A stretch of DNA of 64,000 bases from Fen-1298 sp963833465 (GCA_963833465.1 CAWHXW010000004.1:1054001-1118000); one strand, 5' to 3'. Numbered from the stretch's first letter, positions 34,111 to 44,464 are shown. The notes: a model not told the origin generated them from the sequence alone. Program-made: numbers and translations.

Positions 34111-36147
34111 ATGAAAATACATGTCGCTATCTTCTTCTCTGTTTTCAATGCATTTTGTTTTTTCTTTTCTTTCGGTCAATCCAAAGTTTTTCTGGACCCA
34201 TTGGTTGCACACATAGATTCTACGGTAAAACCGGGAGATGATTTTTTCCTCTTCGCCAATGGAAAATGGTTCAAGGAAAATCCGATTCCTGCCAGTGAAC
34301 CTTATAATGGTCTTTGGCAAATAATACAGGATACAATCAACGCGCAGGTCCGGAATATTTGCGAATCGTCTGCCATGTTAACCGATGCTCCTCGTGGAAG
34401 CAGCAGGCAAAAGATCGGTGATTTCTTTGCTACGGGAATGGACAGCACTACACTTAATAGAACAGGTATTACAGACCTCAAAACCGATCTGGATATGATA
34501 GACAAAATAAAAGATGTGAAAGGCATCATCAAAGCCGTTTCGTATATCCATACTGTTGCTGGAGAACCTTTGTTCGCATTTGGAGTGGGGCAAGATGATA
34601 AAATCAGCAGCAAGAATGCCATCTTTATTTGGCAGGGAGGTTTAAGCTTGCCCGATCGCCGTTATTATTTTGATTCCGATGCGCAAGCTGTAACTATACG
34701 CCAGAAATTTGTTGAGCATCTTAATAATATGTTCAAAATCATTGGATGTGAAAGTATGAAAGCCAGGCAAGCCGCCGATAAACTTATGAAGTTGGAGACC
34801 GCAATTGCGAAAGTATCCCGCAAGCGTGAAGATACGCGCGACCCTATTAAAAATTATAACAAAATATCTTTCAAACAATTAATCAAGAGCTCACCGAATA
34901 TTGATTGGATCATCTTTTCAAATGGTGTGGGATTGCACAAAATAGATACGGTAATAGTTGGCCAGCCGGAATTTCTTAAAGCAATTAATGGATATCTTAA
35001 AACATTTTCGCTGGGTGACTGGAAAAATTATCTCAAGTTTCATCTCGTAAGTGGACTTGCAAGATACTTAGATGATAAGACATATTTAGAATCCTTCAGC
35101 TTTTATTCCACTGCTCTTCGAGGCGTGCAAGAACCTAAACCGCGATGGAAACGTGTAGTGGAACAAACTGATGGATCACTCGGTGAATTACTTGGGCAGG
35201 TGTACATATCTGAATATTTGCCGAAAGGAACAAAAGAAAAACTTTTGGAAATAGGTAATGCAATCAAAGAAATTTATGCAGAGAGAATTAAAAAATTAGA
35301 TTGGATGAGTGATGCAACGAAAGTAAAAGCATTAAACAAACTCAACTCTATCATTATGAAAGTCGGTTATCCTGATAAGTGGAAAGATCTCAGCAATATG
35401 CAAATTGATCGTTTATCGTATGTGCATAATGTGATGAATTCAAATAAGTGGGAATTTAATTATATGATCTCGAAATATGGCAAGCCGGTTGACAGGGCAG
35501 AATGGGACATGGAACCGCAAACTTACAACGCATACTACAATCCGTCCAACAATGAAATAGTCGTGCCCGGCTGCAATATTATCATTCCAGGATATGAACG
35601 CACACTGGCAGACGATGCATTGCTCTACTCCAATATTGCTGCTACATTTGGACATGAAATCACTCATGGATTTGATGACCAGGGATGCAAATATAATGAG
35701 CAGGGCAATTTAGAAAATTGGTGGACATCCGACGACAGCATAAAATTCTTTGCAAAAACAAAAATGATCGTTCACCAGTTTAACGAATATGTAGCTGTGG
35801 ATAGTCTGCATATTAACGGCGAGCTAACGCAAGGTGAAAATATTGCCGATCTTGCCGGTACGATGATGGCTTATGAAGCATTCAAAAAGACCAGCCAATA
35901 CAAAAATCATGAAATCATTGCCGGATTGAATCCCGACCAGCGCTTTTTCCTTGGTTACGCATTCGCATGGATGGTTGGCGAACGTCCCGAAGCTATTGCC
36001 AATCAGGTGCGAAGCAACGAACATTCGCCCGCCAAATTCCGTGTAATCGGTCCGTTGGCAAATATGCCGGAATTTTATGCAACATTCGGAATAAAAGCTG
36101 GTGATAAAATGTGGCGTGCAGACAGCGTACGTGTAAAGATTTGGTAG
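34111..36147 (+). CDS. M13-family zinc metallopeptidase (PepO-like)
   Basis: A 678-residue exported endopeptidase of the neprilysin family. I choose the ATG at 34111, which begins a signal peptide (MKIHVAIFFSVFNAF..., cleaved near FGQ), over an upstream TTG. The N-terminal domain starts with the family signature VKPGDDFFLFANGKWF. The zinc site is HEITH at about 515-519 within FGHEITHGFDDQG, and the third ligand is in GENIADLAG at about 576. The C-terminus ends with the expected VRVKIW. It cleaves oligopeptides in the periplasm or outside the cell. Length is normal and the gene appears complete; it seems to be transcribed on its own. Confidence 0.95.
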   Translation: MKIHVAIFFSVFNAFCFFFSFGQSKVFLDPLVAHIDSTVKPGDDFFLFANGKWFKENPIPASEPYNGLWQIIQDTINAQVRNICESSAMLTDAPRGSSRQKIGDFFATGMDSTTLNRTGITDLKTDLDMIDKIKDVKGIIKAVSYIHTVAGEPLFAFGVGQDDKISSKNAIFIWQGGLSLPDRRYYFDSDAQAVTIRQKFVEHLNNMFKIIGCESMKARQAADKLMKLETAIAKVSRKREDTRDPIKNYNKISFKQLIKSSPNIDWIIFSNGVGLHKIDTVIVGQPEFLKAINGYLKTFSLGDWKNYLKFHLVSGLARYLDDKTYLESFSFYSTALRGVQEPKPRWKRVVEQTDGSLGELLGQVYISEYLPKGTKEKLLEIGNAIKEIYAERIKKLDWMSDATKVKALNKLNSIIMKVGYPDKWKDLSNMQIDRLSYVHNVMNSNKWEFNYMISKYGKPVDRAEWDMEPQTYNAYYNPSNNEIVVPGCNIIIPGYERTLADDALLYSNIAATFGHEITHGFDDQGCKYNEQGNLENWWTSDDSIKFFAKTKMIVHQFNEYVAVDSLHINGELTQGENIADLAGTMMAYEAFKKTSQYKNHEIIAGLNPDQRFFLGYAFAWMVGERPEAIANQVRSNEHSPAKFRVIGPLANMPEFYATFGIKAGDKMWRADSVRVKIW

Positions 36148-36293
36148 TTAATTATATTAATTTGGAAATAGTATCGTACACATCCATAAATCAAGAACCA
36201 TTCATATTCAAACAGAATGCAGCATCTTGAAAACATTTTCTTTATTATTCGACAAATGATTATTAACTCATCCAAATTATAGAGGAGAGTTTT

Positions 36294-37508
36294 ATGGGAA
36301 TGAATAATTTTGATCGCCGAAATTTTTTACGCACTTCAGTACTTGGCAGTGCGAGTGCATTGCTTGCTTCTGCTTCATTCGCGAATTCGACTTCTAAAGA
36401 TAATGATGCAAAGACTGAAAACAAACCTATCATTAAACGCAAACTCGGAAAAACTGGAATTGAGTTGTCTATTGTAAGTTTCGGTGTGATGCGCGCTGAC
36501 AGTCCCGCTCTGGTCCATGCGGCTATTAAAGAAGGTATAACACATTTTGATACTGCTCACGGATATCAAGGCGGTAAGAATGAAGAAATGCTTGGCGAGG
36601 TCTTAAAGGACTATCCGCGCAATTCATTTGTTCTTGCTACAAAAGTCCCACCGGAAGAAAACAATAAATCAACTAGTGCACCTGGTGATAATTCTACTGT
36701 TAAAGCATTTATTGAAAAGTTAGATATCAGTCTTAAGCGGCTCAAAATGGAATATGTGGATATCCTTTATGTTCATGGACTCTCATCGCGCGATGAAGTT
36801 CTATCGCCTGTAATATTAGAAGCTGCAAAAACAGCAAAGAAATTAGGAAAAACAAAACATATTGGAGTTTCCACACATAAGAACGAACCTGATGTTATTC
36901 AAGCTGCAATCGACAGCGGTATGTACGAAGTTGTGCTTACTTCTATCAACTTTAAACAGGATCATTATGCAAAAGTAAAAGAAGCAATATCAAAAGCAGC
37001 AAAAGCAGGCATAGGAATCGTTGCGATGAAAACGATGGCAGGCGGCTTTCTCGATAAAGAACGGAAGCAGCCAATCAATTGTAAAGCGGCGCTGAAGTTC
37101 GTTCTGCAGGATGAAAATATTACAACTTCAATTCCTGGAAATACAAACTTCGATCAGCTTACAATGAATGCAAGCGTCAATCGCGATTTAAAAATGACTG
37201 CACAGGAAGAAGCAGATCTCCTCGTTAGTAAATCGGAGGGCGGTTTGTATTGTCAAGGATGCGAACATTGCGTTCCAAACTGTCCAAAAAGATTACCGAT
37301 TCCGGAAATTATGCGTGCTTATATGTATACATACGGATACCGTGAGAGCCGAAAAGCACAAGAATTATTGCTTAGTCTTAATATTCCGAAAAATCCATGC
37401 GGCGATTGTTCACAGTGCTCGGCAACTTGCGCAAAGAATTTTCCAATCTCAGAACGAGTAAAAGATGTGATGAGGTTGACTGCGGTTCCAGAAGAATTTA
37501 TTTCTTAA
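36294..37508 (+). CDS. Tat-exported aldo/keto reductase with Fe-S domain
   Basis: A 404-residue protein. The N-terminus has a twin-arginine signal (DRRNFLRTSVLGSASALLA). The aldo/keto reductase barrel follows from RKLGKTGIELSIVSFG, with the catalytic tetrad traceable: Asp and Tyr in FDTAHGYQGG, Lys in LATKVPP and His in YVHGL. After about residue 320 there is a cysteine-rich ferredoxin-like end: CQGCEHCVPNCPKRLP and CGDCSQCSATCAKNFP, which could hold two [4Fe-4S] clusters. AKR proteins with this tail are common in anaerobes; their substrates are mostly unknown. The stop is immediately followed by the next gene's ATG, so the two are coupled. Confidence 0.9.
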   Translation: MGMNNFDRRNFLRTSVLGSASALLASASFANSTSKDNDAKTENKPIIKRKLGKTGIELSIVSFGVMRADSPALVHAAIKEGITHFDTAHGYQGGKNEEMLGEVLKDYPRNSFVLATKVPPEENNKSTSAPGDNSTVKAFIEKLDISLKRLKMEYVDILYVHGLSSRDEVLSPVILEAAKTAKKLGKTKHIGVSTHKNEPDVIQAAIDSGMYEVVLTSINFKQDHYAKVKEAISKAAKAGIGIVAMKTMAGGFLDKERKQPINCKAALKFVLQDENITTSIPGNTNFDQLTMNASVNRDLKMTAQEEADLLVSKSEGGLYCQGCEHCVPNCPKRLPIPEIMRAYMYTYGYRESRKAQELLLSLNIPKNPCGDCSQCSATCAKNFPISERVKDVMRLTAVPEEFIS

Positions 37509-38384
37509 ATGATTATTATGAGATCAAAACTATTTTATGGAAGTACTGTAATAATAGTTTTATTTATTTCGGTCTCCTTTTCTCAAGGTCAGGAACCACT
37601 TTTTCCACAAATTCCCGGTTGGAAGATCACGCAGGATGATCCGGTCTACAATGCAAACAACCTATGGGATATTATTGACGGTGCCGCCGATTTGTATCTC
37701 GAGTATGCTTTTGTTGATCTTCACATTGCACGCTATACAAGTACAGACAGCATAGAAATAAGAACCGAATTGTACCGGCACGTTTCTAATACAGACGCGT
37801 TTGGAATGTATTCTCAAGAACGGGATACGGCATATAATTTCATTCAATTAGGAGTGCAAGGATATCTTCAGCAAGGCATACTGAATTTCATTACCGGTTC
37901 ATATTACATTAAGCTCTCAACTTATCAAACGGGAAGCAAAGCACAAAAGGCGATGCTTTTAATCGGTAAAGCGCTTGCAGAACACTTGAAGCTAATCAAC
38001 GCAATGCCAAAACTCTTTCATGTATTTCCAGAAGAAAAGAAATTGCTCAATACCGAACAGTACATTGCACATAATTTTCTTGGGTACAGTTTTCTAAATT
38101 CAGTCTATTCGGTTACTTATAAAGATAGTGCCGCATTTAAAATATTTGTGATTGAATCAGCGACACCCGAAAAAACAGACACTATTCTTGCAAAATATCT
38201 AAATGCCATTCCAAAGGAAGCCGTGACAAAATTTGCTCAGGATAAATATCAAATTCTTGATCCTAACAATGGAGTGATTGTATTGTGTATATTCAATCAA
38301 TACATTTACGGCACTATCAACTGTGCTAACTTGAAGACACAAAACCGATATCTTAAAGAATTAATCGCCAGACTAAAAAAGTAA
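37509..38384 (+). CDS. Exported DUF6599-like protein
   Basis: A 291-residue protein with a signal peptide (about 1-28, ending SFSQGQ). The following region, PGWKITQDDPVYNANNLWDIIDGAADLYLEYAF (in pieces: PGWKI, NLWDIIDGAAD, FVDLHIARY), fits a DUF6599-type conserved domain of unknown function found mainly in exported proteins. It starts at the base after the stop of the Tat-exported reductase, suggesting a joint periplasmic role. The start could also be the ATG three codons further in (37518). Confidence 0.65.
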   Translation: MIIMRSKLFYGSTVIIVLFISVSFSQGQEPLFPQIPGWKITQDDPVYNANNLWDIIDGAADLYLEYAFVDLHIARYTSTDSIEIRTELYRHVSNTDAFGMYSQERDTAYNFIQLGVQGYLQQGILNFITGSYYIKLSTYQTGSKAQKAMLLIGKALAEHLKLINAMPKLFHVFPEEKKLLNTEQYIAHNFLGYSFLNSVYSVTYKDSAAFKIFVIESATPEKTDTILAKYLNAIPKEAVTKFAQDKYQILDPNNGVIVLCIFNQYIYGTINCANLKTQNRYLKELIARLKK

Positions 38385-38667
38385 GATAGTTTTTATAACT
38401 GCGCCATCATGTTGTTTTATCTAACGATCGGCTGTATGTTGTTTGTATGCCGAACTTCCTTTTTTCGAGTCGGTTATCGTACCTCATTTTCATATAACAA
38501 AAATTGTCACATATCAATCTCCCGCTCTCATGCTTGCAGGTTTTTAGCGGGCATATAGAATCCGGACTCCCAATATAGCGTTCGAGAGTAATAGAATTTT
38601 TTTGAGATAGGTTCTCATATCTTTTATGACCCAAATGACTTCACATACTTAGTTACATTACAACAAC

Positions 38668-38704
38668 ATTTTGACAAAAATGATGACAAGCTGTTTGTCA
38701 AAAT
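38668..38704. promoter_or_regulatory. Perfect 11-base inverted repeat
   Basis: ATTTTGACAAA (38668-38678) and TTTGTCAAAAT (38694-38704) are perfect complements with a 15-base spacer and end at the base before the ATG of a pseudogene. It may be an old operator or a stem of a decayed element. The upstream stretch 38385-38667 shows no gene. Confidence 0.45.
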
Positions 38705-39140
38705 ATGGCAAACTCAAAAAGATAAAGTCCATTTATTGGATCACTGATTCTGCTTTGTTCTGCGCAAGTTTTCTCGCAGCTTGGCGTTCCGCGAAATGTA
38801 GAGTATGCACTCAATAGAATTGAAGATGCACTACGCACAGGATATCCTGCAGCTGTTAAAGATTTAATACAAACGGGAATAACAATGCGGCTTGATGACT
38901 CTCTCTACCAGAATGTCTCCAGCAAGCTGCAATGAGTCTTCTTAAGAAGTTCTTTGCAGATAAAGATTCAGTTGATGTTTGGTTAAAAAGGGATCGAGGT
39001 AATATCAGGATTTATGGATTAAACATTAGCAATTATACTATTGCAACAGTGTTTTTCAACATTCGTTCTGATAAATGCAATAATGAACAACGAGTTATAT
39101 CTATCCGCCGGAAAAATTTTATTATTTTTTCCCGCTTGTC
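38705..39140 (+). pseudogene. DUF4783-like protein remnant
   Basis: From the ATG at 38705 the frame reads MANSKR, a TAA stop, then a signal peptide (LILLCSAQVFSQ) and LGVPRNVEYALNRIEDALRTGYPAAV. A second stop lies at 38931. A shifted frame continues QQAAMSLLKKFFADKDSVDVWL, and a third piece (VLINAIMNNELYLSAGKILLFF) reaches about 39140, overlapping the end of metA on the other strand. The order signal peptide, ALxxG helix, QxxxxLxxFF helix and a final strand is that of the DUF4783 proteins of this phylum. One nonsense change and at least two frameshifts make a genuine decayed gene likely. Confidence 0.65.
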
Positions 39141-40021
39141 GGTTCGTAAATAAATCGAACCCACTGTGCAAAAAATTCTAATCCATGACTTCGCCAGCGG
39201 TTAATTGGGTTATCAATATCAACATTGGCAGGCAACGGAACGTCAGTTCTTCCAATTGATGTATCTCTTCGATACTCTTCCACGAGCCTCTGCGCTTCAT
39301 ACTCAGGATGTCCTAAGTGCATCAAGTAACGGTGGTCTGCACTTTCAAATATTGTATAGCCGCCATTTTTGGAGTGTGCAAGCAAATTAATTTTTCCATG
39401 TTTTCGTTCATCTTCCAATATGTGATCGGAAATTCCAGAGTGCCTGCTTTGAACGCACCAAAAAATATCGTCTAATTCTCCAGTAATAGGATGCGAACGG
39501 TCAAGGTTGCGCGTCTCGAATGCGCCAAAAAGTTTTTCTTTAAATATTTCTTTTTCAATTCCTATCATTTTTGCCAGTGCCATGCCGCCCCAGCAAATTC
39601 CAAGTGTTGATGTAATGTTTTGCTTTGCAAATTTCAAGATGTTGGCAATTTCATTCCAGTAATGAACTTCTTCGTACGCGAACTCTTCAACAGGCGCTCC
39701 GGTAAGAAGAAGCCCGTCGAGCGAAACGTTGACGATGACGTTTTCAAAATAATCGTAAAATAGATCAAGATGATTCTGGTCGCTGCTCTTGTAATTATGC
39801 GAATGAAGCCGAATCCAAATCGGCTCGATTTGAATTATAGAACGGCTGAGTGGATAGAGAACAAGCGGTTCGTACGTTTCACCCTTCGGCATTATATTAA
39901 GAATTCCTACACGCAATGGGCGAATATCGGCACGATTTGCTTCTTCTTCAGTAATACAGAGTACTCCTCTCTGTTCTAATTTACTGCGATGTTCATATTT
40001 GTTTGGAAGTACAACGCTCAT
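39122..40021 (-). CDS. metA: Homoserine O-acyltransferase (MetA family)
   Basis: A 299-residue enzyme activating homoserine by acetylation or succinylation. The catalytic cysteine is Cys143 in TLGICWGGMALAK, and His/Glu lie in YLMHLGHPEYEA near 233-244. PLRVGILNIMPKGETYEPL is the standard N-terminal motif. Length matches the family. It is second in a metY–metA operon, and because MetY uses O-acetylhomoserine, acetyl-CoA is the likely donor despite the MetA name. Expression should follow the SAM riboswitch upstream of metY. Confidence 0.94.
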   Translation of the reverse strand: MSVVLPNKYEHRSKLEQRGVLCITEEEANRADIRPLRVGILNIMPKGETYEPLVLYPLSRSIIQIEPIWIRLHSHNYKSSDQNHLDLFYDYFENVIVNVSLDGLLLTGAPVEEFAYEEVHYWNEIANILKFAKQNITSTLGICWGGMALAKMIGIEKEIFKEKLFGAFETRNLDRSHPITGELDDIFWCVQSRHSGISDHILEDERKHGKINLLAHSKNGGYTIFESADHRYLMHLGHPEYEAQRLVEEYRRDTSIGRTDVPLPANVDIDNPINRWRSHGLEFFAQWVRFIYEPTSGKK

Positions 40022-40111
40022 AAGAATTCCTCAAATAAATAAAAAAGCAAATTATTCATTGATATAAATCTTAATATTGTTTAAAAAAATACATACCATT
40101 TCTTTTTTAAA

Positions 40112-41428
40112 TCATCCGATAGATATCGCTTGAAAGGCTTGTTCAAAGTCGGCAATAATATCGTCAATATGCTCAATACCTATAGAGACACGCAGTAATT
40201 CAGGTGCAACACCGGCAGTGCGCTGCTCATCTTCTGAAAGCTGCGAATGCGTTGTTGACGCAGGGTGAATAATCAGTGTTTTTGCATCGCCGACATTGGC
40301 AAGCAAGCTTGTAAGTTTGAGCTTGCTAATGAACTTCTTCCCTGTTTCACTGCCTCCTTTAATTCCAAAAGTAACTATGCCGCCGAAATTATTTGCACGC
40401 AGATATTTTTTTGCATTTGCATGGGCTGGGTGATTTGCTAACCCCGGATAAACTACCCAGCTTACGTTAGAAGATTTTGACAGCCATTGCGCAAAGGCAA
40501 GCGAATTCTGGCAAGTGCGTTCTGCTCGAAGAGATAGAGTTTCTAATCCTTGCAGAAAGAGAAATGCATTAAACGGCGAAAGTGCAGCGCCGATATCTCG
40601 AAGTTGTTCTACTCGAGCACGAATGATAAATGCAATATTTCCAAATTGGCTGTGCGAGCCAAATACATCCCAAAATTTTAAACCATGGTAACCTGGACTC
40701 GGTTCAGTGAAAATTGGAAAGTGCCCGTTGTTCCACGGAAATTTACCGGAGTCCACAATCACGCCGCCTATCGATGTCCCATGCCCGCCAATCCATTTTG
40801 TTGCCGAATGCAATACGATATCTGCACCATAATCAACCGGCCTGCAAATATATCCGCCCATACCAAATGTGTTATCTACGATTAATGGAATTCCATGACC
40901 GTGTGCAATATTTGCCAACTTTTCAAAATCTGGAACGTCGAGCCCGGGATTTCCAATAGTCTCCACGTACAATGCTTTTGTTTTTTCATTGATATACTTT
41001 GTGAATTCATCAGGATCGTTGCTGTCCACAAAATATGTATCTATACCAAGTCGTTTGAAAGTGACTTTAAATTGATTGTATGTTCCTCCATATAAACGGC
41101 TGGAAGAAACAATATTCTCACCCGCTTGCAAAAGTGTAGTAAGTGCTAAAAATTGTGCTGCGTGTCCGGATGATGTAGCTAATGCACCGACGCCTCCTTC
41201 CAGTGCAGCGACGCGTTCTTCAAACACGGCAACGGTTGGATTCATGATCCGGCTATAGATATTGCCGAATTCCTGCAACTTAAACAATCTCGCGGCATGG
41301 TCTGCATCATCAAAAACATACGATGATGTTTGATAGATGGGAACTGCACGCGATTTTGTTGTAGGATCTACTTGCTGACCCGCATGCAGCTGAAGAGTTT
41401 CAAAATGATGCTCTGCTGCTTTTGACAT
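40112..41428 (-). CDS. metY: O-acetylhomoserine sulfhydrylase
   Basis: A 438-residue PLP enzyme of the Cys/Met metabolism family. It has ETLQLHAGQ at the start, SSGHAAQFLAL, ETIGNPGLDVPD, and the PLP lysine Lys211 in HSATKWIGGHG. The length (about 430) and the insertion before DVFG favour MetY (homocysteine from O-acetylhomoserine and sulfide) over the shorter cystathionine enzymes. It is preceded by a SAM-I riboswitch and terminator, and followed 90 bases later by metA, which makes its substrate. Confidence 0.95.
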   Translation of the reverse strand: MSKAAEHHFETLQLHAGQQVDPTTKSRAVPIYQTSSYVFDDADHAARLFKLQEFGNIYSRIMNPTVAVFEERVAALEGGVGALATSSGHAAQFLALTTLLQAGENIVSSSRLYGGTYNQFKVTFKRLGIDTYFVDSNDPDEFTKYINEKTKALYVETIGNPGLDVPDFEKLANIAHGHGIPLIVDNTFGMGGYICRPVDYGADIVLHSATKWIGGHGTSIGGVIVDSGKFPWNNGHFPIFTEPSPGYHGLKFWDVFGSHSQFGNIAFIIRARVEQLRDIGAALSPFNAFLFLQGLETLSLRAERTCQNSLAFAQWLSKSSNVSWVVYPGLANHPAHANAKKYLRANNFGGIVTFGIKGGSETGKKFISKLKLTSLLANVGDAKTLIIHPASTTHSQLSEDEQRTAGVAPELLRVSIGIEHIDDIIADFEQAFQAISIG

Positions 41429-41466
41429 AAGATGCTCCTTTATAGGTTATGTGAACGCCTATAAAA

Positions 41467-41502
41467 CGAAAAAGCCCCATCGGGAAGATTTCCTGAAGAG
41501 GC
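41467..41502 (-). terminator. Riboswitch expression-platform terminator
   Basis: On the minus strand, GCCTC and GGGGC pair outside an inner GGAA/TTCC stem, followed by TTTTTCGTTTT. It lies between the SAM aptamer and metY and should form when SAM is bound, cutting off metY–metA transcription. Confidence 0.75.
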
Positions 41503-41517
41503 TTGTGAGCATCTTCT

Positions 41518-41636
41518 CTTATCGTTCCCTCGACGACAATCATGTCGCGGGCAGGTTTTAGCACCAGCATTCCGAATAAAGCAGAACCGGTTGCTAAGGC
41601 ATCAACGGGCCTGATCCCTCAGCCTTTCTTAATAAG
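41518..41636 (-). promoter_or_regulatory. SAM-I riboswitch (S-box) aptamer
   Basis: Read on the minus strand, the element opens with CTTATTAAGAAAGGCTGAGG and continues with TCAGGCCCGTTGATGCC, TTAGCAACCGGT and GGTGCTAAAACCTGC, closing with GAGGGAACGATAAG. CTTATT (41631-41636) pairs with GATAAG (41518-41523) to form P1. The kink-turn, pseudoknot and GGTGCTAA core match the SAM-I consensus. It controls metY and metA. Confidence 0.95.
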
Positions 41637-42279
41637 AGGCATTTTCAGATTATATCGTTTGCTAATCCAGCGATAATCACTTTGATTATCACTTTAATAA
41701 TATACAATACTGCAATCCGTTTGTCAAGTTTCTAAAGCGAAATAAAGTATTATAGGATTCTAAGACCTGTCCGATGCCTAATGTACTTGACATTCGGATT
41801 TTTCTTTACTAAAATAAACCAACGACGTAAACGAGCTGGCTAAGCGAGGACGTTGTTAAGGTGATCTGTAGGGAATAATATTTCGACCTGTTATAATTTT
41901 TCTAATTGATACATTTTTTTATTTTGTTGAGACTATTTCTGTTTCGCAAAAATAAAGTTGTGTTTTTATAATTCTATCTTTTTTAAATCTTTTTAAAAAT
42001 TTTAATTTGTCATGATGATACCGACAGAGCCGGAAGAAGTATCTATTTTAATTTAGATTTTTCTCCCCATTCTTGTCCTGAACGTTCGAATGAACTCACG
42101 CTAAAGTCTCGTCGAAGGATCGTCGGGAGAAAAATGGAGATGAATAAACAGTTTTTCAGGTGTCACAAGATATTAATATTTTATACTACTAAAGGGAAAA
42201 TTCAATTTGTGAACGGAATATCCTGATCATTTTCAGCAACTACATTTATTCAACTACATCTATCATAAAGGGAAATACT
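41637..42279. other. Intergenic region without a recognisable gene
   Basis: This AT-rich stretch separates the divergent met operon and T9SS genes. It should hold the met promoter just upstream of the aptamer. A bulged hairpin (TCCG...CGGA, 41770-41798) runs into TTTTTC. Around 42080-42130 a fragment (TGAACGTTCGAATGAACTC ... GTCGAAGGATCGTC) resembles a degraded interspersed repeat. I see no coding sequence. Confidence 0.5.
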
Positions 42280-44347
42280 ATGAAAACAAAAATCCTTTTT
42301 CTTACGATGATCGGACTTTTCATCGCAACAAATTTTACATTTGGACAATTTACTGCAGGTAACCTCGTAGTTATAAGACAGGGTGATGGATCTGCAGCAT
42401 TAAGCAACGCCTCTACAGCAGTGTTTCTTGATGAGTACACTACTTCTGGAGGAAGCCGGGTCAGCTCAGTAGCAATGCCAACTTCTGCATCTGGCGGCAA
42501 TGCCCCTTTGACACAGTCGGGTTCAGCTACAAGCGAAGGATTCCTCTCGCGCTCGACAAATTGCCATTACTTAATTCTTGTAGGTTATATAACAGACACC
42601 GGAAAAGTTAGTGTTGCAAGTTCTTCAGATGTCGGACGAGTTGTGGGGCGAGTTGATGCACTCGGTAACATAAATACTTCGACACAGTTTCCGGCAGGAG
42701 GATCATATAGCGGCAATAACATTCGCAGTGCTTGTTCTGTAGATGGTTCCGCATTCTGGACAGCCGGACCAAAAGCTTCCACAGCGGGAGTTGGATATGC
42801 AGCAATTGGTGCATCTTCAATTACTCAATTGGTCAATGTTAACTCTCGCGTTGTCCAGATTTTCAATAGCCAATTATACGAAGATGGAAGTTCTTCTGGT
42901 AACTACGGTATTTACACAGTTGGAAGCGGAACGCCAACATCATCTTCAAGCGCCGTTACCATTCCCAATTTTCCAACATCAGCCAACAGCCCTAATGACT
43001 ATCGCATTAGCCACGACGGAAATACTCTTTATGTTGCTGATGATGGAGCAGCTGCCAAAAACGGCGGTATTCAAAAATGGACTCTTACAGCCGGGAACTG
43101 GACATGGCAGTACACTTTATTAAATAATGGAACTACGCAAACCAACGGTACTACCAACACGCCAGTAAGAGGTTTGGAGGTTAATTGGAACGGTACAAAT
43201 CCTGTCATTTATGCAACCACAACTGCTACGAATAAAAACCTGCTAATTACTGTAACTGATACTGGCTCTTCGAGCACGGCAACAACTCTCGAGACTGCAG
43301 TAACTAATGAAAGGTTCATCGGTGTTGCATTTGCACCAAATGCCACAATAACTTTTACTAACGGTTCTGCGTACACAATCCCCGCACAAATACCCAATAC
43401 AAACAATAACCCCGTCGGCCGATTTACGCTTGCATCTGATGTTGCAGGCGGAGAATTGAATTCAGTCACAGTGCGGTTAAATGGAACGCTTACAGGAATA
43501 ACTGCAGCACATTTATATTCTTCATCTTCATCATCTTTTAGTACTAGCTCATCTACACTGCTTGCCAGGTACTGTTTCAGGATCAACATTAACTTTTTCT
43601 TCATTAACTCATCCTATTCCGAGCGGTTCCGGCGAATATTATTTTGTGACAGTAAATCTTAATAATTCTTCCACAGGAAGAGGATGGACATCTATTGATG
43701 ATCAATCGAAATTCACGTTTACTAATGCAGTGATTTCATCTCTATTCACTAATGCTCCGCTTCCAGTTGAGTTGAATTCCTTCACAGCGGTTGCCCAGAA
43801 GACGAGCATCAAGTTGCAATGGAAAACGGCAACAGAAGTGAATAATTATGGGTTTAATATAGAAAGAAGAATAATTAATAATGATTTATCAGCTACGAGT
43901 AATTGGATGAAGATTGGATTTGTAAAAGGGAACGGAACAATCAATTCTCCTCATAGTTATAGCTACACGGATGCAAATGTTTCATCAGGAACGTATGCCT
44001 ATAGGTTGAAGCAAATAGATAACAGCGGAGCGTATAAATATTCGCAAGAAGTTCAGGTAAGCATTGCAGTGCCGAAGGCATTTGTATTAAGACAGAATTA
44101 TCCAAATCCGTTCAATCCGACAACCACAATCAGTTATGATATTCCAGGCACAGAGACACAGCATACTGTATCTCTACGAGTATATGACATACTCGGAAAA
44201 GAAGTCGCAACGCTTGTGAACGAAACGAAAGAAGCAGGCAGTTATCAGGTTACATTCGATGCATCGAAGTTTGCAAGTGGAATATATTTCTATAAGCTGC
44301 AAGCAGGAAACTTTACATCAGTTAAGAAGTTGGTGCTGATGAAGTAA
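42280..44347 (+). pseudogene. T9SS-secreted protein, paralogue A, frameshifted
   Basis: Signal peptide (MKTKILFLTMIGLFIATN..., cleaved near FGQ), then a region of about 360 residues that may be a beta-propeller (FTAGNLVVIRQGDG, NDYRISHDGNTLYVADDGA, RGLEVNWNGTNPVIYATT). A variable linker domain follows, then VELNSFTA...LQWKTATEVNNYGF and a full sorting domain (NYPNPFNPTTTISYDIP ... GIYFYKLQAG ... KKLVLMK). The frame changes by +1 near 43560-43573, within or close to AGGTACT (43567-43573). Removing one G would give a single protein of about 689 residues. The protein is exported to the surface by type IX secretion; function unknown. Its near copy follows at 44942. It may be a pseudogene, a phase-variable gene or an assembly error. 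Confidence 0.75.
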
Positions 44348-44421
44348 CGATGTGTACGTGGTGTGCATCGAAAAGCTGCTTTACTCTTCGACGTTTCACC
44401 GAATGCAGATCGCTTAGTAAC

Positions 44422-44450
44422 CTCTCCGACCCCTTGCAGGGATCGGAGAG
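44422..44450. repeat. Hairpin after T9SS paralogue A
   Basis: CTCTCCGA (44422-44429) pairs with TCGGAGAG (44443-44450), with CCC and GGG extending the stem. It is part of a chain of palindromes in this gap and resembles dispersed intergenic hairpins. Confidence 0.5.
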
Positions 44451-44464
44451 ATGAGTTTAAAATC

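Noticed and set aside
41770..41798. Plus-strand terminator-like hairpin in the met/T9SS gap
   Set aside because: There is no plus-strand gene upstream to terminate, and the stem is bulged; it was noted only in the intergenic entry.
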